Positions 8,144 through 16,837 are shown, counted from the first letter of the stretch. The stretch is 64,000 nucleotides of DNA from Leptospira limi (GCF_026151395.1 NZ_JAMQPV010000003.1:186001-250000); one strand, 5' to 3'. Numbers and translations are program-made. Notes: a model not told the origin generated them from the sequence alone.

Positions 8144-11100
8144 ATGGGATTAGAAGTCTTTTTATTGCCTTTTTTGGCGAGTGTAGCCGTGACTATCGGA
8201 CTCCGTCGTTTGGACAAATCCAATACCAAACTGTCCCAATTAAAGAGGTATGCCTCTAAACTCACGGAAGAAATGCAAGGTGTCGCCCTCCAAAAGATCC
8301 AAATGGTCAAGGATGCTGGGATTGATTTGGATATCCTTGTCAAACAATCACGAAAAGTTGCAGAAGACATCCAACATTTAAGTGCCGAATCAAGGGACCT
8401 CTTCGAAAAAATCAGAGCAAGCAAAGATTACCTCTCCTCCCTCTCTGGAGAAATGGAACAAATCCAAGATTTGAGTAACCAAGTCCGCCGTGAAAAACAA
8501 TACATGGAAGAAGGACTTTCCCAAATCAATACCCACAAACGCGAGTTACGTGAAGTATCAGAAGATATGGAAGCACTTCATAACGAATCCATTTCGATGT
8601 TAGATACCTTCCAAAACAAATTGAACTTACGTAGTGATGAAATTTTACAATCCGTTGCTCAAAAGATGGTGGAACTCGAAAGCCTACTCGAAACCAAGTC
8701 AGACTTCCTCGACAATTCCCTTTCAAAAATTGCAGAGACTGCTAGAGAAAAATTATTAACCCATGCTGATGTGATGGTGAATGAAACAGCGGGCCGACTT
8801 GACCATGCGAGAAAAGAAATGGATTTACTCCTTGAATCCATGAAGTATGCACAAGGTGATTTAGATGTTCGGCTTACGAAGTTTGAAGATACGTCTTCCT
8901 TACTTTCTGACAAAGTAGATAAGTTTGATGAAAGGTTAGAAGAAAAATACCAAAGAGCATCTTCGAAAGTAGAAGAGAAAGTATCACTCCTTGAGAAAAA
9001 AATCCAAGAACGTTTTGAATCCATCGTAGACCAAGTAAGCCATACCAAAGATTCGTTTATGAAAGGTCTAAGCCAAGAAACGGATGCGATCAAACGAGAA
9101 ATTGAAGACCTCTCTCTCGAAACACTTTCCAAACGAGATGACATCATCAATGAAACCAGAAGGCAAGCGGATGGAATCAACCAAACCATCATCCAATTCC
9201 AAGAAAAATACTTAGAAGCAGAGAATAAACTCCTCCGCCAAGCAGACATTCGCAAACAAGAACTCATCCGTGAGATCGAAGCCTTCTCAGAAGAATTTCA
9301 TAGAATTTCAGAAGAACTCAGAGAAGAAGCAAACACTCTCAAAAAAAGCGCATTACAAGAGTTAAAAGAATTTGATCGCGAACTCGAAACGGTTCGTTCT
9401 GGCCAAGAGATGGTGATCAAATCCTCTCTTTTTGATTTGAAAAAAGAATTAGAAGAAAGAATGCATTCTGATTTCAAAATCCAAAAACATGAAATGGAAT
9501 CAGACCTAGGATCCATCCAATCGCAAGTAAAAGAACTGAACGAAACCATCACAGCGCAAACCAAAGATGTAGATGAATACGTAGAAGAATTGAAGTCTGC
9601 ACTCCGCGAATCAGCTCATGAAATCTTAGAAACGGCAGAAGAAAAAGCAAAAGAATCCGAAACAATCGTCACAGAAAAGATCCGTATCGCGAATGCGAAT
9701 TTAGAACAATTTGTGAGCAAATGGGAAGAAGAACTCAGTAGGATCCGCGAAGACCAAAACTATAGCATCGAAAAACTCCAAGACCGACTAAAAGAAATCC
9801 ATGTGGAAGGTGCCGACTTACTTGGTGAATTCCAAAACCAATTCCAAAAAGCAAAATCCAATTTGGAACTTGTGGCCGAATCCAAAACCAAAGAAAGTAT
9901 CTCACGATTGGAAGAAGAATCAAAACTGGCTCGCAGTGAAGTAGAAAGGATCCTCAAACACTTAGAAGAATCTGGGGAATCTTTTTTCAATTTACAAGAA
10001 GAGAAAATGGATCGTTTGAACGAAACCATCGATTCCAAAATCTCACACCAACTTACCAAACTTCTCGACAAAGGCAATGTCCAACTTGGTCAATTGGAAG
10101 AAAAAATTTCGAATCACCTAAATACAGTTCGTCGCAACCTAGAAGAAAGTATCAAACGTTCCAAAGACGAATCCAAAAAACAAATTGAGACTTACCAAAG
10201 GGATTACGAAAAATCGTTCAAAGAAATTGCAAAAGAAAGCCAAGATTTCTTAAAGGACAGCCTGAACCGTTTCCATGATCTCAAATATGAAATCCAAAAT
10301 GGATTAGAAACCTTAAACGAAACCAAAGAAGAAACTTTATCTGGTTTCCAAAACGAACTGGAATCACTCAAAGAAGAAATCTTAACTTTATCGAGTGAAC
10401 TTGAAACTGTCAAAGAACACTCTGATTTATTTGCATCCGCCAAACAAATTGCAGACGAATCAAACAAAGCAGTAGAAGAAATTTCAGAAGCCTTACGTTC
10501 CTTGGAAAAAGGAAAACCAGATTTGGAACTTATACAATCTGCCATCTTTGAATTCAGCGAAATGAGATCTCAAATCGCCAACGAACTTGAGGCATTGAAA
10601 GAAGCACAGTTCCAATCAGAAGACATTGATAAACAAATCCAAATCCTTGCATCCAATTTAGTCCATGTTTCCGAAACTATGGAAGGGTTTGAACAGAGTC
10701 TAACAGAGATTACGTCCATCGAATCTCGTGTGACAAATCTTACAAAAGAACAATCCAAAATCGAATCCTTTTTGTCTTCACTCCAAGAGTCACAAGATTC
10801 TGTTTTCCATTTGGTGGAAAACTTGGAAGGTCAAAAACACAATGCACGGGAACTTCAAGCTCGCCTCGACATCCTCGACCGTGAAATCGATGTGGTGGAA
10901 GCGAGAGAAAAAGAACTCACAGAAACTATCCGCCAAGCAGAAAACCGAACTTCCTTCCTTGTGGAACGAGAAGCACAAATTGATTCCGTCGAACGCAAAT
11001 TTGACAAAATTGAAGAGCTGCTAGGTGACTTATCGGACCGCCACCGCCAAATCCTCACCTTACAAAAACGTTTGGAAGACCTGAGGGATTCCACAAAGGA

Positions 11101-11374
11101 CACCAAGGACGATTTGGAATCTCTCCTTGGGGAAGCAGACGAAACCTTCGAAAAACTCTCCCAATTTTTGGACATAGTGCAAGGAGCGATGCAAAATCCC
11201 TCCGCCTCCCCCAAATTGGACCGGAAAAATTCGGGAAATCCCTTGGTCGAGCGAAAAAGAGCCACAATCCAAAGCCTCCACGACAACTACCAATGGTCTT
11301 CCGAGGCAATTAGTGAAAAATTAAATATTGAAAAATCCCTCGTGGATACCATCCTCGGAGTTAGAAAGAAATAA
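8144..11374 (+). CDS. giant membrane-anchored coiled-coil protein (SpiroCoCo-like)
   Basis: A 1076-residue protein. Residues ~4-20 form a single hydrophobic anchor, followed by about 950 residues of nearly uninterrupted heptad-rich coiled coil, dense in Glu, Lys, Gln and Ser with few prolines. The final ~50 residues (from about 1030) are different: a linker and then a compact helical segment (SSEAISEKLNIEKSLVDTIL) that reads like a helix-turn-helix. Long coiled-coil proteins of this kind occur across spirochaetes and are named SpiroCoCo in annotation, from memory. The gene is followed after only 11 nt by a histone gene with its own ribosome binding site. A role in tethering or organising the nucleoid is possible but inferred. 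Confidence 0.8.
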   Translation: MGLEVFLLPFLASVAVTIGLRRLDKSNTKLSQLKRYASKLTEEMQGVALQKIQMVKDAGIDLDILVKQSRKVAEDIQHLSAESRDLFEKIRASKDYLSSLSGEMEQIQDLSNQVRREKQYMEEGLSQINTHKRELREVSEDMEALHNESISMLDTFQNKLNLRSDEILQSVAQKMVELESLLETKSDFLDNSLSKIAETAREKLLTHADVMVNETAGRLDHARKEMDLLLESMKYAQGDLDVRLTKFEDTSSLLSDKVDKFDERLEEKYQRASSKVEEKVSLLEKKIQERFESIVDQVSHTKDSFMKGLSQETDAIKREIEDLSLETLSKRDDIINETRRQADGINQTIIQFQEKYLEAENKLLRQADIRKQELIREIEAFSEEFHRISEELREEANTLKKSALQELKEFDRELETVRSGQEMVIKSSLFDLKKELEERMHSDFKIQKHEMESDLGSIQSQVKELNETITAQTKDVDEYVEELKSALRESAHEILETAEEKAKESETIVTEKIRIANANLEQFVSKWEEELSRIREDQNYSIEKLQDRLKEIHVEGADLLGEFQNQFQKAKSNLELVAESKTKESISRLEEESKLARSEVERILKHLEESGESFFNLQEEKMDRLNETIDSKISHQLTKLLDKGNVQLGQLEEKISNHLNTVRRNLEESIKRSKDESKKQIETYQRDYEKSFKEIAKESQDFLKDSLNRFHDLKYEIQNGLETLNETKEETLSGFQNELESLKEEILTLSSELETVKEHSDLFASAKQIADESNKAVEEISEALRSLEKGKPDLELIQSAIFEFSEMRSQIANELEALKEAQFQSEDIDKQIQILASNLVHVSETMEGFEQSLTEITSIESRVTNLTKEQSKIESFLSSLQESQDSVFHLVENLEGQKHNARELQARLDILDREIDVVEAREKELTETIRQAENRTSFLVEREAQIDSVERKFDKIEELLGDLSDRHRQILTLQKRLEDLRDSTKDTKDDLESLLGEADETFEKLSQFLDIVQGAMQNPSASPKLDRKNSGNPLVERKRATIQSLHDNYQWSSEAISEKLNIEKSLVDTILGVRKK

Positions 11375-11385
11375 CCGAGGTATCC

Positions 11386-11589
11386 ATGTCCGAAGAACAA
11401 ACAGAAACAACGTCGAAAGAATCCCTTATTGTCACTTCTAAAGTGAAAGCTTACATCAAAAGTAAGGGATTTATGACTTCCGGGGATGCCATTGACGGTA
11501 TCAACGAAGAAATTTACCGTTTGATCGACAAAGCTCTCGAAAGAACTTCTGCCAACAAAAGAACAACGGTTCGGTCGACTGATTTCTAA
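11386..11589 (+). CDS. bacterial histone-fold protein
   Basis: A 67-residue protein with a single histone fold. SKVKAYIKSKGFMTSGDA covers the first helix and loop, EEIYRLIDKALERT the long central helix, and ANKRTTVRSTDF the R-T-V-x-x-x-D element that pairs with the central-helix Arg in archaeal histones. It closely resembles the bacterial histones described from Bdellovibrio (Bd0055) and Leptospira, which dimerise and bind DNA. It has a GAGG ribosome binding site 5 nt before the ATG, lies 11 nt after the giant coiled-coil gene and 3 nt before map, and is probably co-transcribed with both. A basic patch (RTSANKR) may contact DNA. Confidence 0.85.
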   Translation: MSEEQTETTSKESLIVTSKVKAYIKSKGFMTSGDAIDGINEEIYRLIDKALERTSANKRTTVRSTDF

Positions 11590-11592
11590 TCC

Positions 11593-12348
11593 GTGATTTA
11601 TATCAAAAACAAATCAGAAATTGAAAAGATGAGGAAGGCGGGTAAATTTGCCGCCGAACTCCTAGTTTATTTGGAACCTTTTGTGAAATCGGGTGTTTCC
11701 ACATTGGAACTAAACGATATCGCCGAAACTTTTACCAAAAAGAATGGACACCGTTCTGCCCCACTCGGTTACAAAGGATTCCCGAAATCCATATGTACAT
11801 CCATCAACCAAGTGGTCTGCCATGGGATTCCCAAAAAAGAAGATGTTTTGCAAGACGGTGACATCGTGAATTTAGATGTCTCTCCTATTGTGGATGGTTA
11901 CATCGGAGACACTTCCAAAACATTTATTGTGGGTGGAAAAACCTCTCCCGAAGCTGAAAAACTGGTAGCTGATACCGAAAAAGCCATGTGGATTGGAATC
12001 GAACAAATCAAACCGGGAAACCGCATTGATGATATCGGGAACGCCATTGATGATTTTTTAACCCCAATGGGGTACGGGATCGTTCGTGATCTCATGGGCC
12101 ATGGTGTAGGAAGAAATTTCCATGAAGAACCACAAGTTCCCCACTTTCGTTCTCCCCGAAAATTAGCCAAAATGGAAACAGGTATGATTTTTACCGTAGA
12201 ACCGATGGTCAATTTGGGAACTTGGGAAGTGAATTTTGATCGTTCTGACAAATGGACCGTCCGCACCAAAGACGGTAAATTATCAGCGCAGTTTGAACAT
12301 ACCATCCTTGTCACAGACAAAGGGTATGAAATTCTAACCAAAGTCTGA
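11593..12348 (+). CDS. map: type I methionine aminopeptidase
   Basis: A 251-residue enzyme that removes the initiator Met from nascent proteins. The five metal ligands of type I MAP are visible: Asp in NLDVSPIVDG, Asp in GDTSKTF, His in GHGVGRNFHEE, Glu in FTVEPMV and Glu in QFEHTILV, and the substrate-binding His lies in VCHGIP. There is no N-terminal zinc-finger or SH3-binding extension, so it is the minimal form. GTG start at 11593, 3 nt after the histone stop codon, indicating a shared transcript. Confidence 0.95.
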   Translation: MIYIKNKSEIEKMRKAGKFAAELLVYLEPFVKSGVSTLELNDIAETFTKKNGHRSAPLGYKGFPKSICTSINQVVCHGIPKKEDVLQDGDIVNLDVSPIVDGYIGDTSKTFIVGGKTSPEAEKLVADTEKAMWIGIEQIKPGNRIDDIGNAIDDFLTPMGYGIVRDLMGHGVGRNFHEEPQVPHFRSPRKLAKMETGMIFTVEPMVNLGTWEVNFDRSDKWTVRTKDGKLSAQFEHTILVTDKGYEILTKV

Positions 12349-12406
12349 AGAAAACGTTCTTGCATTCCCCAATCAATTGTCGTCTAATCGAGAGAGAGGA
12401 TTTCGT

Positions 12407-12538
12407 ATGAAATTAACAGTGAGTTTAGTATCCATTTTATTCTTTGCAACATCCGTATTTGCCATTTGCCCAGGAAAAGAAAAACGTTCCTGCCCAGGCC
12501 ATGACAAATTGGTTGAGTGCCCACACGACGGAAAATAA
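12407..12538 (+). CDS. 43-residue exported Cys-Pro peptide
   Basis: A short gene of 43 codons starting with ATG 6 nt after an AGAGGA ribosome binding site. The first ~19 residues are a clear signal peptide (MKLTVSLVSILFFATSVFA). The mature peptide would be only ~24 residues with three evenly spaced Cys-Pro pairs (ICPGK, SCPGH, ECPHD) plus two His. It is probably a periplasmic or secreted metal- or thiol-active peptide; no family is recognised. It lies between map and a response regulator gene whose ATG follows 5 nt after the stop. Confidence 0.6.
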   Translation: MKLTVSLVSILFFATSVFAICPGKEKRSCPGHDKLVECPHDGK

Positions 12539-12543
12539 TTCCC

Positions 12544-12939
12544 ATGAACCGTGCCATCCTCTTCGTCGATGACGAACAAATCATATTGATGAGTTTGAAA
12601 TCTCAGCTGAAAAAACATTTTGGGAACGAGTATCGTTATGAGACTGCCCAGAATACAGAAGAGGCATGGTCCATCATTGAAGAATTAGCAGAAGAAGGCA
12701 TCAACATCCTCATCATCATTTCCGATTGGCTCATGCCAAACCAACGTGGTGATGAGTTCTTACGTGAAGTACATAAAACCTACCCCAAAATCAAAAAAAT
12801 AATTATTTCCGGACACATTGATGAACATTCCCTTAACCAATTAAAAGGGGAAGTGGATCTCCATAGTTTTTTAAACAAACCTTGGTCGGAATCGGATTTA
12901 ATCAAAAAAGTAGAAGACGCTATAACGAAGATTGCCTAG
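12544..12939 (+). CDS. single-domain response regulator
   Basis: A 131-residue receiver-only protein. FVDDEQ is the acidic pair, SDWLMPN carries the phospho-accepting Asp, the conserved Thr/Ser region is IIISGH and FLNKPW has the conserved Lys. There is no output domain. An ATG at 12544 is preferred to the upstream GTG at 12517, which lies inside the small peptide gene. No kinase gene is adjacent. The stop codon is embedded in a short palindromic sequence (CCTAGG-tttt-CCTAGG), and thiM starts 21 nt later. Confidence 0.82.
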   Translation: MNRAILFVDDEQIILMSLKSQLKKHFGNEYRYETAQNTEEAWSIIEELAEEGINILIIISDWLMPNQRGDEFLREVHKTYPKIKKIIISGHIDEHSLNQLKGEVDLHSFLNKPWSESDLIKKVEDAITKIA

Positions 12940-12950
12940 GTTTTCCTAGG
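12935..12950. repeat. small palindromic stem-loop between response regulator and thiM
   Basis: CCTAGG, a TTTT loop and CCTAGG form a 6-bp hairpin that includes the stop codon of the response regulator gene. There is no T-run after it, so it is a poor terminator. It may only be chance or a weak pause site in front of thiM. The 21-nt gap is far too small for a TPP riboswitch. Confidence 0.3.
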
Positions 12951-12960
12951 AAACCTCCGT

Positions 12961-13764
12961 ATGTCCCAAAACATTTTAAAAAATACAATCGAAGATTTAG
13001 AACTCCTACGTTCGACAGTCCCTTTAGTTCATAATATTACCAACTACGTTGTGATGAACAACACTGCCAATGCACTTCTTGCCATTGGTGCTTCTCCCAT
13101 TATGGCTCATGCCATTGAAGAAGTGGAAGAAATGGTTACAATCTGTTCGGCAACGGTCATCAATATTGGAACTCTTTCCGAACCTTGGATCCAAAGTATG
13201 GAAAAAGCAGCTAAAAAAGCTGTTTCCATTGGGAAACCATTGGTCTTAGATCCAGTTGGAGCAGGAGCAAGTAACATTCGTAATACGGCAATCCGTAGGA
13301 TTTTGGATGCAGGCCACCCAAGTATAATCAGAGGCAATGCATCTGAAATTTTATCTACACTTTCATCTTCCGGAAAAACAAAAGGTGTGGATGCAACTGA
13401 TTCCTCCGAGTCCGCTGTGGACACAGGTAAGTCCTTATCCAATGTCACTGGTGGAGTGGTTGTGATCAGTGGTGCTACTGATTATATCTTAAAAGGCACA
13501 AACCAAGCCCAAATCTCCAATGGTGATTCACTGATGACAAAGGTGACAGGCCTTGGTTGTACAGCTTCTGCCCTCTGTGGTGCCTTTGCAGCAGTTCAAA
13601 AAGACCAGTTTCGTGCGGCAACTTCTGCGATGGCAGTCATGGGAATTGCAGGTGAAATGGCAAAAACCAAAACTTCCAGCCCAGGCAGTTTCCAAGTGGC
13701 ATTCCTTGATGCCCTATATGAACTGAATGCAGATACCATTAAACAAAAGTTAAATGCAAAATAG
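12961..13764 (+). CDS. thiM: hydroxyethylthiazole kinase
   Basis: A 267-residue ribokinase-fold enzyme that phosphorylates 4-methyl-5-(2-hydroxyethyl)thiazole for thiamine salvage. Characteristic stretches are VPLVHNITNYVVMN at the N-terminus, LVLDPVGAGAS, IIRGNASEI and the C-terminal TGLGCTASALCGAFAA with the catalytic Cys of ThiM. Length matches the family. It overlaps thiE by 11 nt, so the two salvage enzymes are translationally coupled. No TPP riboswitch fits in front of it. Confidence 0.93.
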   Translation: MSQNILKNTIEDLELLRSTVPLVHNITNYVVMNNTANALLAIGASPIMAHAIEEVEEMVTICSATVINIGTLSEPWIQSMEKAAKKAVSIGKPLVLDPVGAGASNIRNTAIRRILDAGHPSIIRGNASEILSTLSSSGKTKGVDATDSSESAVDTGKSLSNVTGGVVVISGATDYILKGTNQAQISNGDSLMTKVTGLGCTASALCGAFAAVQKDQFRAATSAMAVMGIAGEMAKTKTSSPGSFQVAFLDALYELNADTIKQKLNAK

Positions 13765-14386
13765 AATCCAAGGGGTGTATCTGGTGACAGATAGGCCTCT
13801 TTGTCTCCACCATCGTTTAGAAGATGTTGTTCGTTTGTCTGCGACTGGTGGAGTTTCCCTTGTCCAACTGAGGGAAAAAGAAACCTCTTCCCGTGAATTT
13901 TTAGAACTTGCGATCCACCTAAAAAAAATCCTAAGCCCTTTCCAAGTTCCCCTCCTCATCAATGACCGAGTGGATCTCTGTTTGGCATCGGGAGCTGATG
14001 GTGTCCATCTGGGCCAATCGGACCTACCGTGGATTGTTGCAAGGAAACTCCTTGGAGAAAGAGCGATCATTGGTCTTTCCATCGAAACAAAAGAAGATTG
14101 GGAAAATTTACAAAAAGAAAATCCAAATCCCAACCTCGATTATCTGGCAGTTTCACCCGTATTCGATACAAAAACCAAAACCAATACAAAACCTGCATGG
14201 GGCCTAGCAGGTGTTCGTTGGCTTAGAGAAAAAACGACTCTACCGATAGTAGCCATTGGTGGGATCCATTTAGACAATGCAAAGGATGTGATCGAGGCAG
14301 GTGCCAATTCACTCGCGGTTGTGAGTGCCATTTGTTCGGCAAAGGACCCAAAACTCGCGACAGAATCCTTACGAAATTTGTTTTAA
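13754..14386 (+). CDS. thiE: thiamine-phosphate synthase
   Basis: A 210-residue TIM-barrel enzyme that joins hydroxymethylpyrimidine diphosphate and thiazole phosphate to form thiamine phosphate. Visible motifs are VSLVQLREKE, LLINDRVDLCLASGADGVHLGQSD split over the barrel, LAVSPVFDT, and AIGGIHLDNA near the C-terminus. It follows thiM with an 11-nt overlap, giving a thiazole-salvage pair. It converges with queG, with a 4-nt overlap of the stop codons. Confidence 0.93.
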   Translation: MQNRIQGVYLVTDRPLCLHHRLEDVVRLSATGGVSLVQLREKETSSREFLELAIHLKKILSPFQVPLLINDRVDLCLASGADGVHLGQSDLPWIVARKLLGERAIIGLSIETKEDWENLQKENPNPNLDYLAVSPVFDTKTKTNTKPAWGLAGVRWLREKTTLPIVAIGGIHLDNAKDVIEAGANSLAVVSAICSAKDPKLATESLRNLF

Positions 14387-15345
14387 GTGGATTGGTTCCG
14401 GTTCCAAATCGAAACGCCAATTCGTTCGATTGGTGAATCTTGGAAGTAAGTTTGGAATTCTTCTTCCGATAACATATGTTTCTCTTGAAATATCGTATCT
14501 CTCCAAAATTCCCTAGGTAAAAAACTAGGTTCCATCGTTTCTACTTGGTTTCGTTTGGCGATGCCTTCATTCCAAGGGCAAACTTCTTGGCAAAGGTCGC
14601 AACCATAGACCCAGCCCTGTTTATCCCATTTTAAAAAAGAATCTGTGACTTCTGTATGAGTTCTATCTTCGATAGTGAGGTACGAAATACATTTGGATGC
14701 ATCGAGCTGGTATGGTTCCAAGGCATTTGTTGGGCATACATCCAAACAACGCCTGCAACTCCCACAATGGTCAGTTGTGGTTTCCTCTGGATTTGTTTCA
14801 CCTAACTCTAAATCGGTGAGTATGATGGATAGAAAAAAATAAGATCCTAACTTTGGATGGATAAGGTTTGTATGTTTCCCTTGCCATACGATCTTTGATT
14901 CCCTTGTGAGAATTTTTTCGGCGATGGGCAAACTATCAACAGATTGGCGAAAATGATTTTTGGGGTATAGTGCCTTCAGTTCTTTTAGGATTTGGTTTCC
15001 TTTTTTTCGTAGTACAATATGGTAATCAGTGCCAAGAGCATAACGAGATACCTTCCTTTTCATATGAGCTAACAGGCCTTCCCCTTCACTCGATCGGTAA
15101 ACAAATCCCAAACAAATGGCCGATGTGGGTTTAAAACCCAAATTCTCAAATCGATTGCGAATGGAAAGAGCATGGTCTTTGGCAAACCAGTCCATATTCC
15201 CGTGTTTTTTTTCAGAAATCCACTGGTCCAAATACTCTAGGTCTTTTTCTGGGATTTCCGCTTTTGTGAATCCGACAAAGGAAAATCCTTCTTTTTCACA
15301 AAGCGACTTGATTTGAGATTGGATAGGAAGGTGGGATGGTTCCAT
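14383..15345 (-). CDS. queG: epoxyqueuosine reductase QueG
   Basis: A 320-residue cobalamin-dependent iron-sulfur enzyme that performs the last step of queuosine synthesis in tRNA. Two [4Fe-4S] motifs are present: CGSCRRCLDVCP and CDLCQEVCP. The N-terminal part (VGFTKAEIPE, YRSSEGEG) and HTNLIHPKLGSYFFLS are also typical. I chose the ATG at 15345 rather than a frame extension to 15429 because the protein then begins like other QueG. That start codon overlaps by two bases the ATG of the divergent gene at 15344 (CATG), leaving no room for promoters between them. Confidence 0.92.
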   Translation of the reverse strand: MEPSHLPIQSQIKSLCEKEGFSFVGFTKAEIPEKDLEYLDQWISEKKHGNMDWFAKDHALSIRNRFENLGFKPTSAICLGFVYRSSEGEGLLAHMKRKVSRYALGTDYHIVLRKKGNQILKELKALYPKNHFRQSVDSLPIAEKILTRESKIVWQGKHTNLIHPKLGSYFFLSIILTDLELGETNPEETTTDHCGSCRRCLDVCPTNALEPYQLDASKCISYLTIEDRTHTEVTDSFLKWDKQGWVYGCDLCQEVCPWNEGIAKRNQVETMEPSFLPREFWRDTIFQEKHMLSEEEFQTYFQDSPIERIGVSIWNRNQST

Positions 15346-15730
15346 GGCAAATGAAGAGAATGAAGTGTATCTTACAAAAATCCAAAACCTTTTGCCAAGC
15401 CATTTGTTGGTCCAGGTTCCAAAACTCATCCCGCATTTTCAAAAACTAGAAGCCCTGGTTCCTTTGCCAAAAGAATTACCAGATCTCTTAAAAAAAGGAA
15501 TCTATTTTGCCCTCTTACAATCGGTGGTCCGCCTTTTAAACAGAGAAACGGATCCCCTGTTACCAGAAATTGTTCCTGAATACAAGGAACTCATCCGCAC
15601 CATTATCGAAACCTTTGAAACACTCAAACCAGAAGTGGAATCAAATTGGTTAGAGGAATGCATCCAGTTTGGAGATAAGTCCGCCTACCATTGGGAGTGG
15701 AAACATTTTGATTCCAAAGAGTTGTTTTGA
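15344..15730 (+). CDS. hypothetical protein
   Basis: A 128-residue soluble protein, not recognised. It is Leu- and Pro-rich in its first half (VQVPKLIPHF, LVPLPKELPDLL) and acidic at the end. The ATG at 15344 shares two bases with the start codon of queG on the other strand. A GGTGGG stretch upstream could serve as ribosome binding site. No signal peptide or transmembrane segment. The function is unknown. Confidence 0.6.
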   Translation: MANEENEVYLTKIQNLLPSHLLVQVPKLIPHFQKLEALVPLPKELPDLLKKGIYFALLQSVVRLLNRETDPLLPEIVPEYKELIRTIIETFETLKPEVESNWLEECIQFGDKSAYHWEWKHFDSKELF

Positions 15731-15851
15731 AATAGGTAAAATGGTACTAGTCACAAACCTTTCAATTGGATTGTGATCTATTTTTCTTTCTTGTAAGTCA
15801 TTTGACTTATCGTATCCATCATCCATTCCAATTGGTAAGGAATGCCTTGAA

Positions 15852-16247
15852 TCACAACATTTCTTTTTCTAACGAAGTACGAAACTCTTTCGGAATGGGT
15901 AATTTTTTCTTTTCCCTGTAATCAAAATACACTTGGACAGTTTTTGCTTTCACATACAAAACATCTGTTATTTGGTTTTTGATTTCATACGAAAATTCCC
16001 AAGAACTATTTCCAATTTGAGAAACCCAAGTGTTTACATAAATGGAATCTCCAGGCAATACAGAAGAAACTAAATCTATTTCCACTCGTGCTAAGACAAA
16101 GGGAATGTCTTCCAGTGTAGCAACTGATAAATACCGATTACAAAAATCAAGTCTTGCCAACTCTAAATACGCCGAATAACTTGCGTTATTCACTCTACGC
16201 ATCGGGTCCATATCATTAAATCGAATTTGGATTTCAGTTCGGATCAT
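15852..16247 (-). CDS. hotdog-fold acyl-CoA thioesterase (YbgC/FadM type)
   Basis: A 131-residue single-domain hotdog protein. RFNDMDPMRRVNNASYSAYLELAR corresponds to the RxxDxDxxGHVNNxxY motif of 4-hydroxybenzoyl-CoA-type thioesterases, with Arg in place of the usual Gly-His step. VLARVEIDLVSSVLPGD is the central strand and turn. It should hydrolyse acyl-CoA or acyl-ACP thioesters; the exact substrate is unknown. The gene stands alone on the minus strand. Confidence 0.75.
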   Translation of the reverse strand: MIRTEIQIRFNDMDPMRRVNNASYSAYLELARLDFCNRYLSVATLEDIPFVLARVEIDLVSSVLPGDSIYVNTWVSQIGNSSWEFSYEIKNQITDVLYVKAKTVQVYFDYREKKKLPIPKEFRTSLEKEML

Positions 16248-16287
16248 CTCTCTGACAAAATTGGTATGACATTCAGATTTGTCACCC

Positions 16288-16755
16288 TTATCCTAAAATA
16301 GAAAGTTTGATTCCAACAGATCGAAACAATTTTCGTTCCTTTGCTGTTCTCCCAAAAATTGGTTCTAAGGAGACAGTTTGGATCAACTTGGAATCAATCC
16401 CCAAAGACACCAAAACTTGGCGGATGTAATGGACCCTCTCTTTTGCCAATTTTCGATTTTTTGCCAAATTGCCCGATGTGTCTGCTGAACCCACAAGAAG
16501 GACAGAATCTAACGTTTGTTTTAAAAAAGGACGCATCCATTCTTTGAGTTTTCGTATTTCCTGATGTTCCAATTTAGATTCTCCCGCTTGAAAGTAGACT
16601 ACACTTTCTACCATTCTGGAGATTGGTTCTAATGGTTGTAATGAGGACAGATTGTACGATGGAGTAACAGTTTTTAACTGCGATCTGTTTCTTTTTGGCC
16701 AAAGCCAATAGAGAAACACGAACAAACTAACCAAGATTAGGGAAATCCAAAACAT
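16288..16755 (-). CDS. OmpA/MotB C-terminal-like envelope protein
   Basis: A 155-residue protein with one N-terminal membrane segment (residues ~2-18) followed by a short linker and an OmpA-like peptidoglycan-binding domain: VVYFQAGESKL, then VLLVGSADTSGNLAKNRKLA and RVHYIRQVLVSLGI. The usual Asp and Arg that hold diaminopimelate appear in DTSGN and KERV. It probably links the inner membrane to peptidoglycan. It is divergent from the lipoprotein gene at 16838. Confidence 0.65.
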   Translation of the reverse strand: MFWISLILVSLFVFLYWLWPKRNRSQLKTVTPSYNLSSLQPLEPISRMVESVVYFQAGESKLEHQEIRKLKEWMRPFLKQTLDSVLLVGSADTSGNLAKNRKLAKERVHYIRQVLVSLGIDSKLIQTVSLEPIFGRTAKERKLFRSVGIKLSILG

Positions 16756-16801
16756 ACACCGATTAGACTAAAAAAAGAAAGATTGGAATCTAACAAACCG
16801 C

Positions 16802-16830
16802 TAGACAATTTATTTCCCGTTTGGTAACAT
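16802..16830 (+). promoter_or_regulatory. putative promoter with -10 box 7 nt from the start codon
   Basis: TAGACA, a 17-nt spacer and TAACAT end 7 nt before the ATG at 16838. A transcript starting the usual distance after the -10 would begin at the ATG, that is, leaderless. The boxes are imperfect, so this is a suggestion only. Confidence 0.4.
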
Positions 16831-16837
16831 CTTCCCC

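Noticed and set aside
8659..9267. Long minus-strand open frames under the coiled-coil gene (also 10204-10545 and 10855-11286)
   Set aside because: They are Ser/Arg-rich mirror images of the repetitive GAA/AAA/TCC codons on the plus strand and have no family resemblance or RBS.
12939..12961. TPP riboswitch in front of thiM
   Set aside because: The gap is only 21 nt and has no TPP-aptamer conserved segments.
15751..15851. Possible small gene or RNA between 15730 and 15852
   Set aside because: Only a short palindrome (AAGTCATTTGACTT) is seen; no frame or structure stands out.
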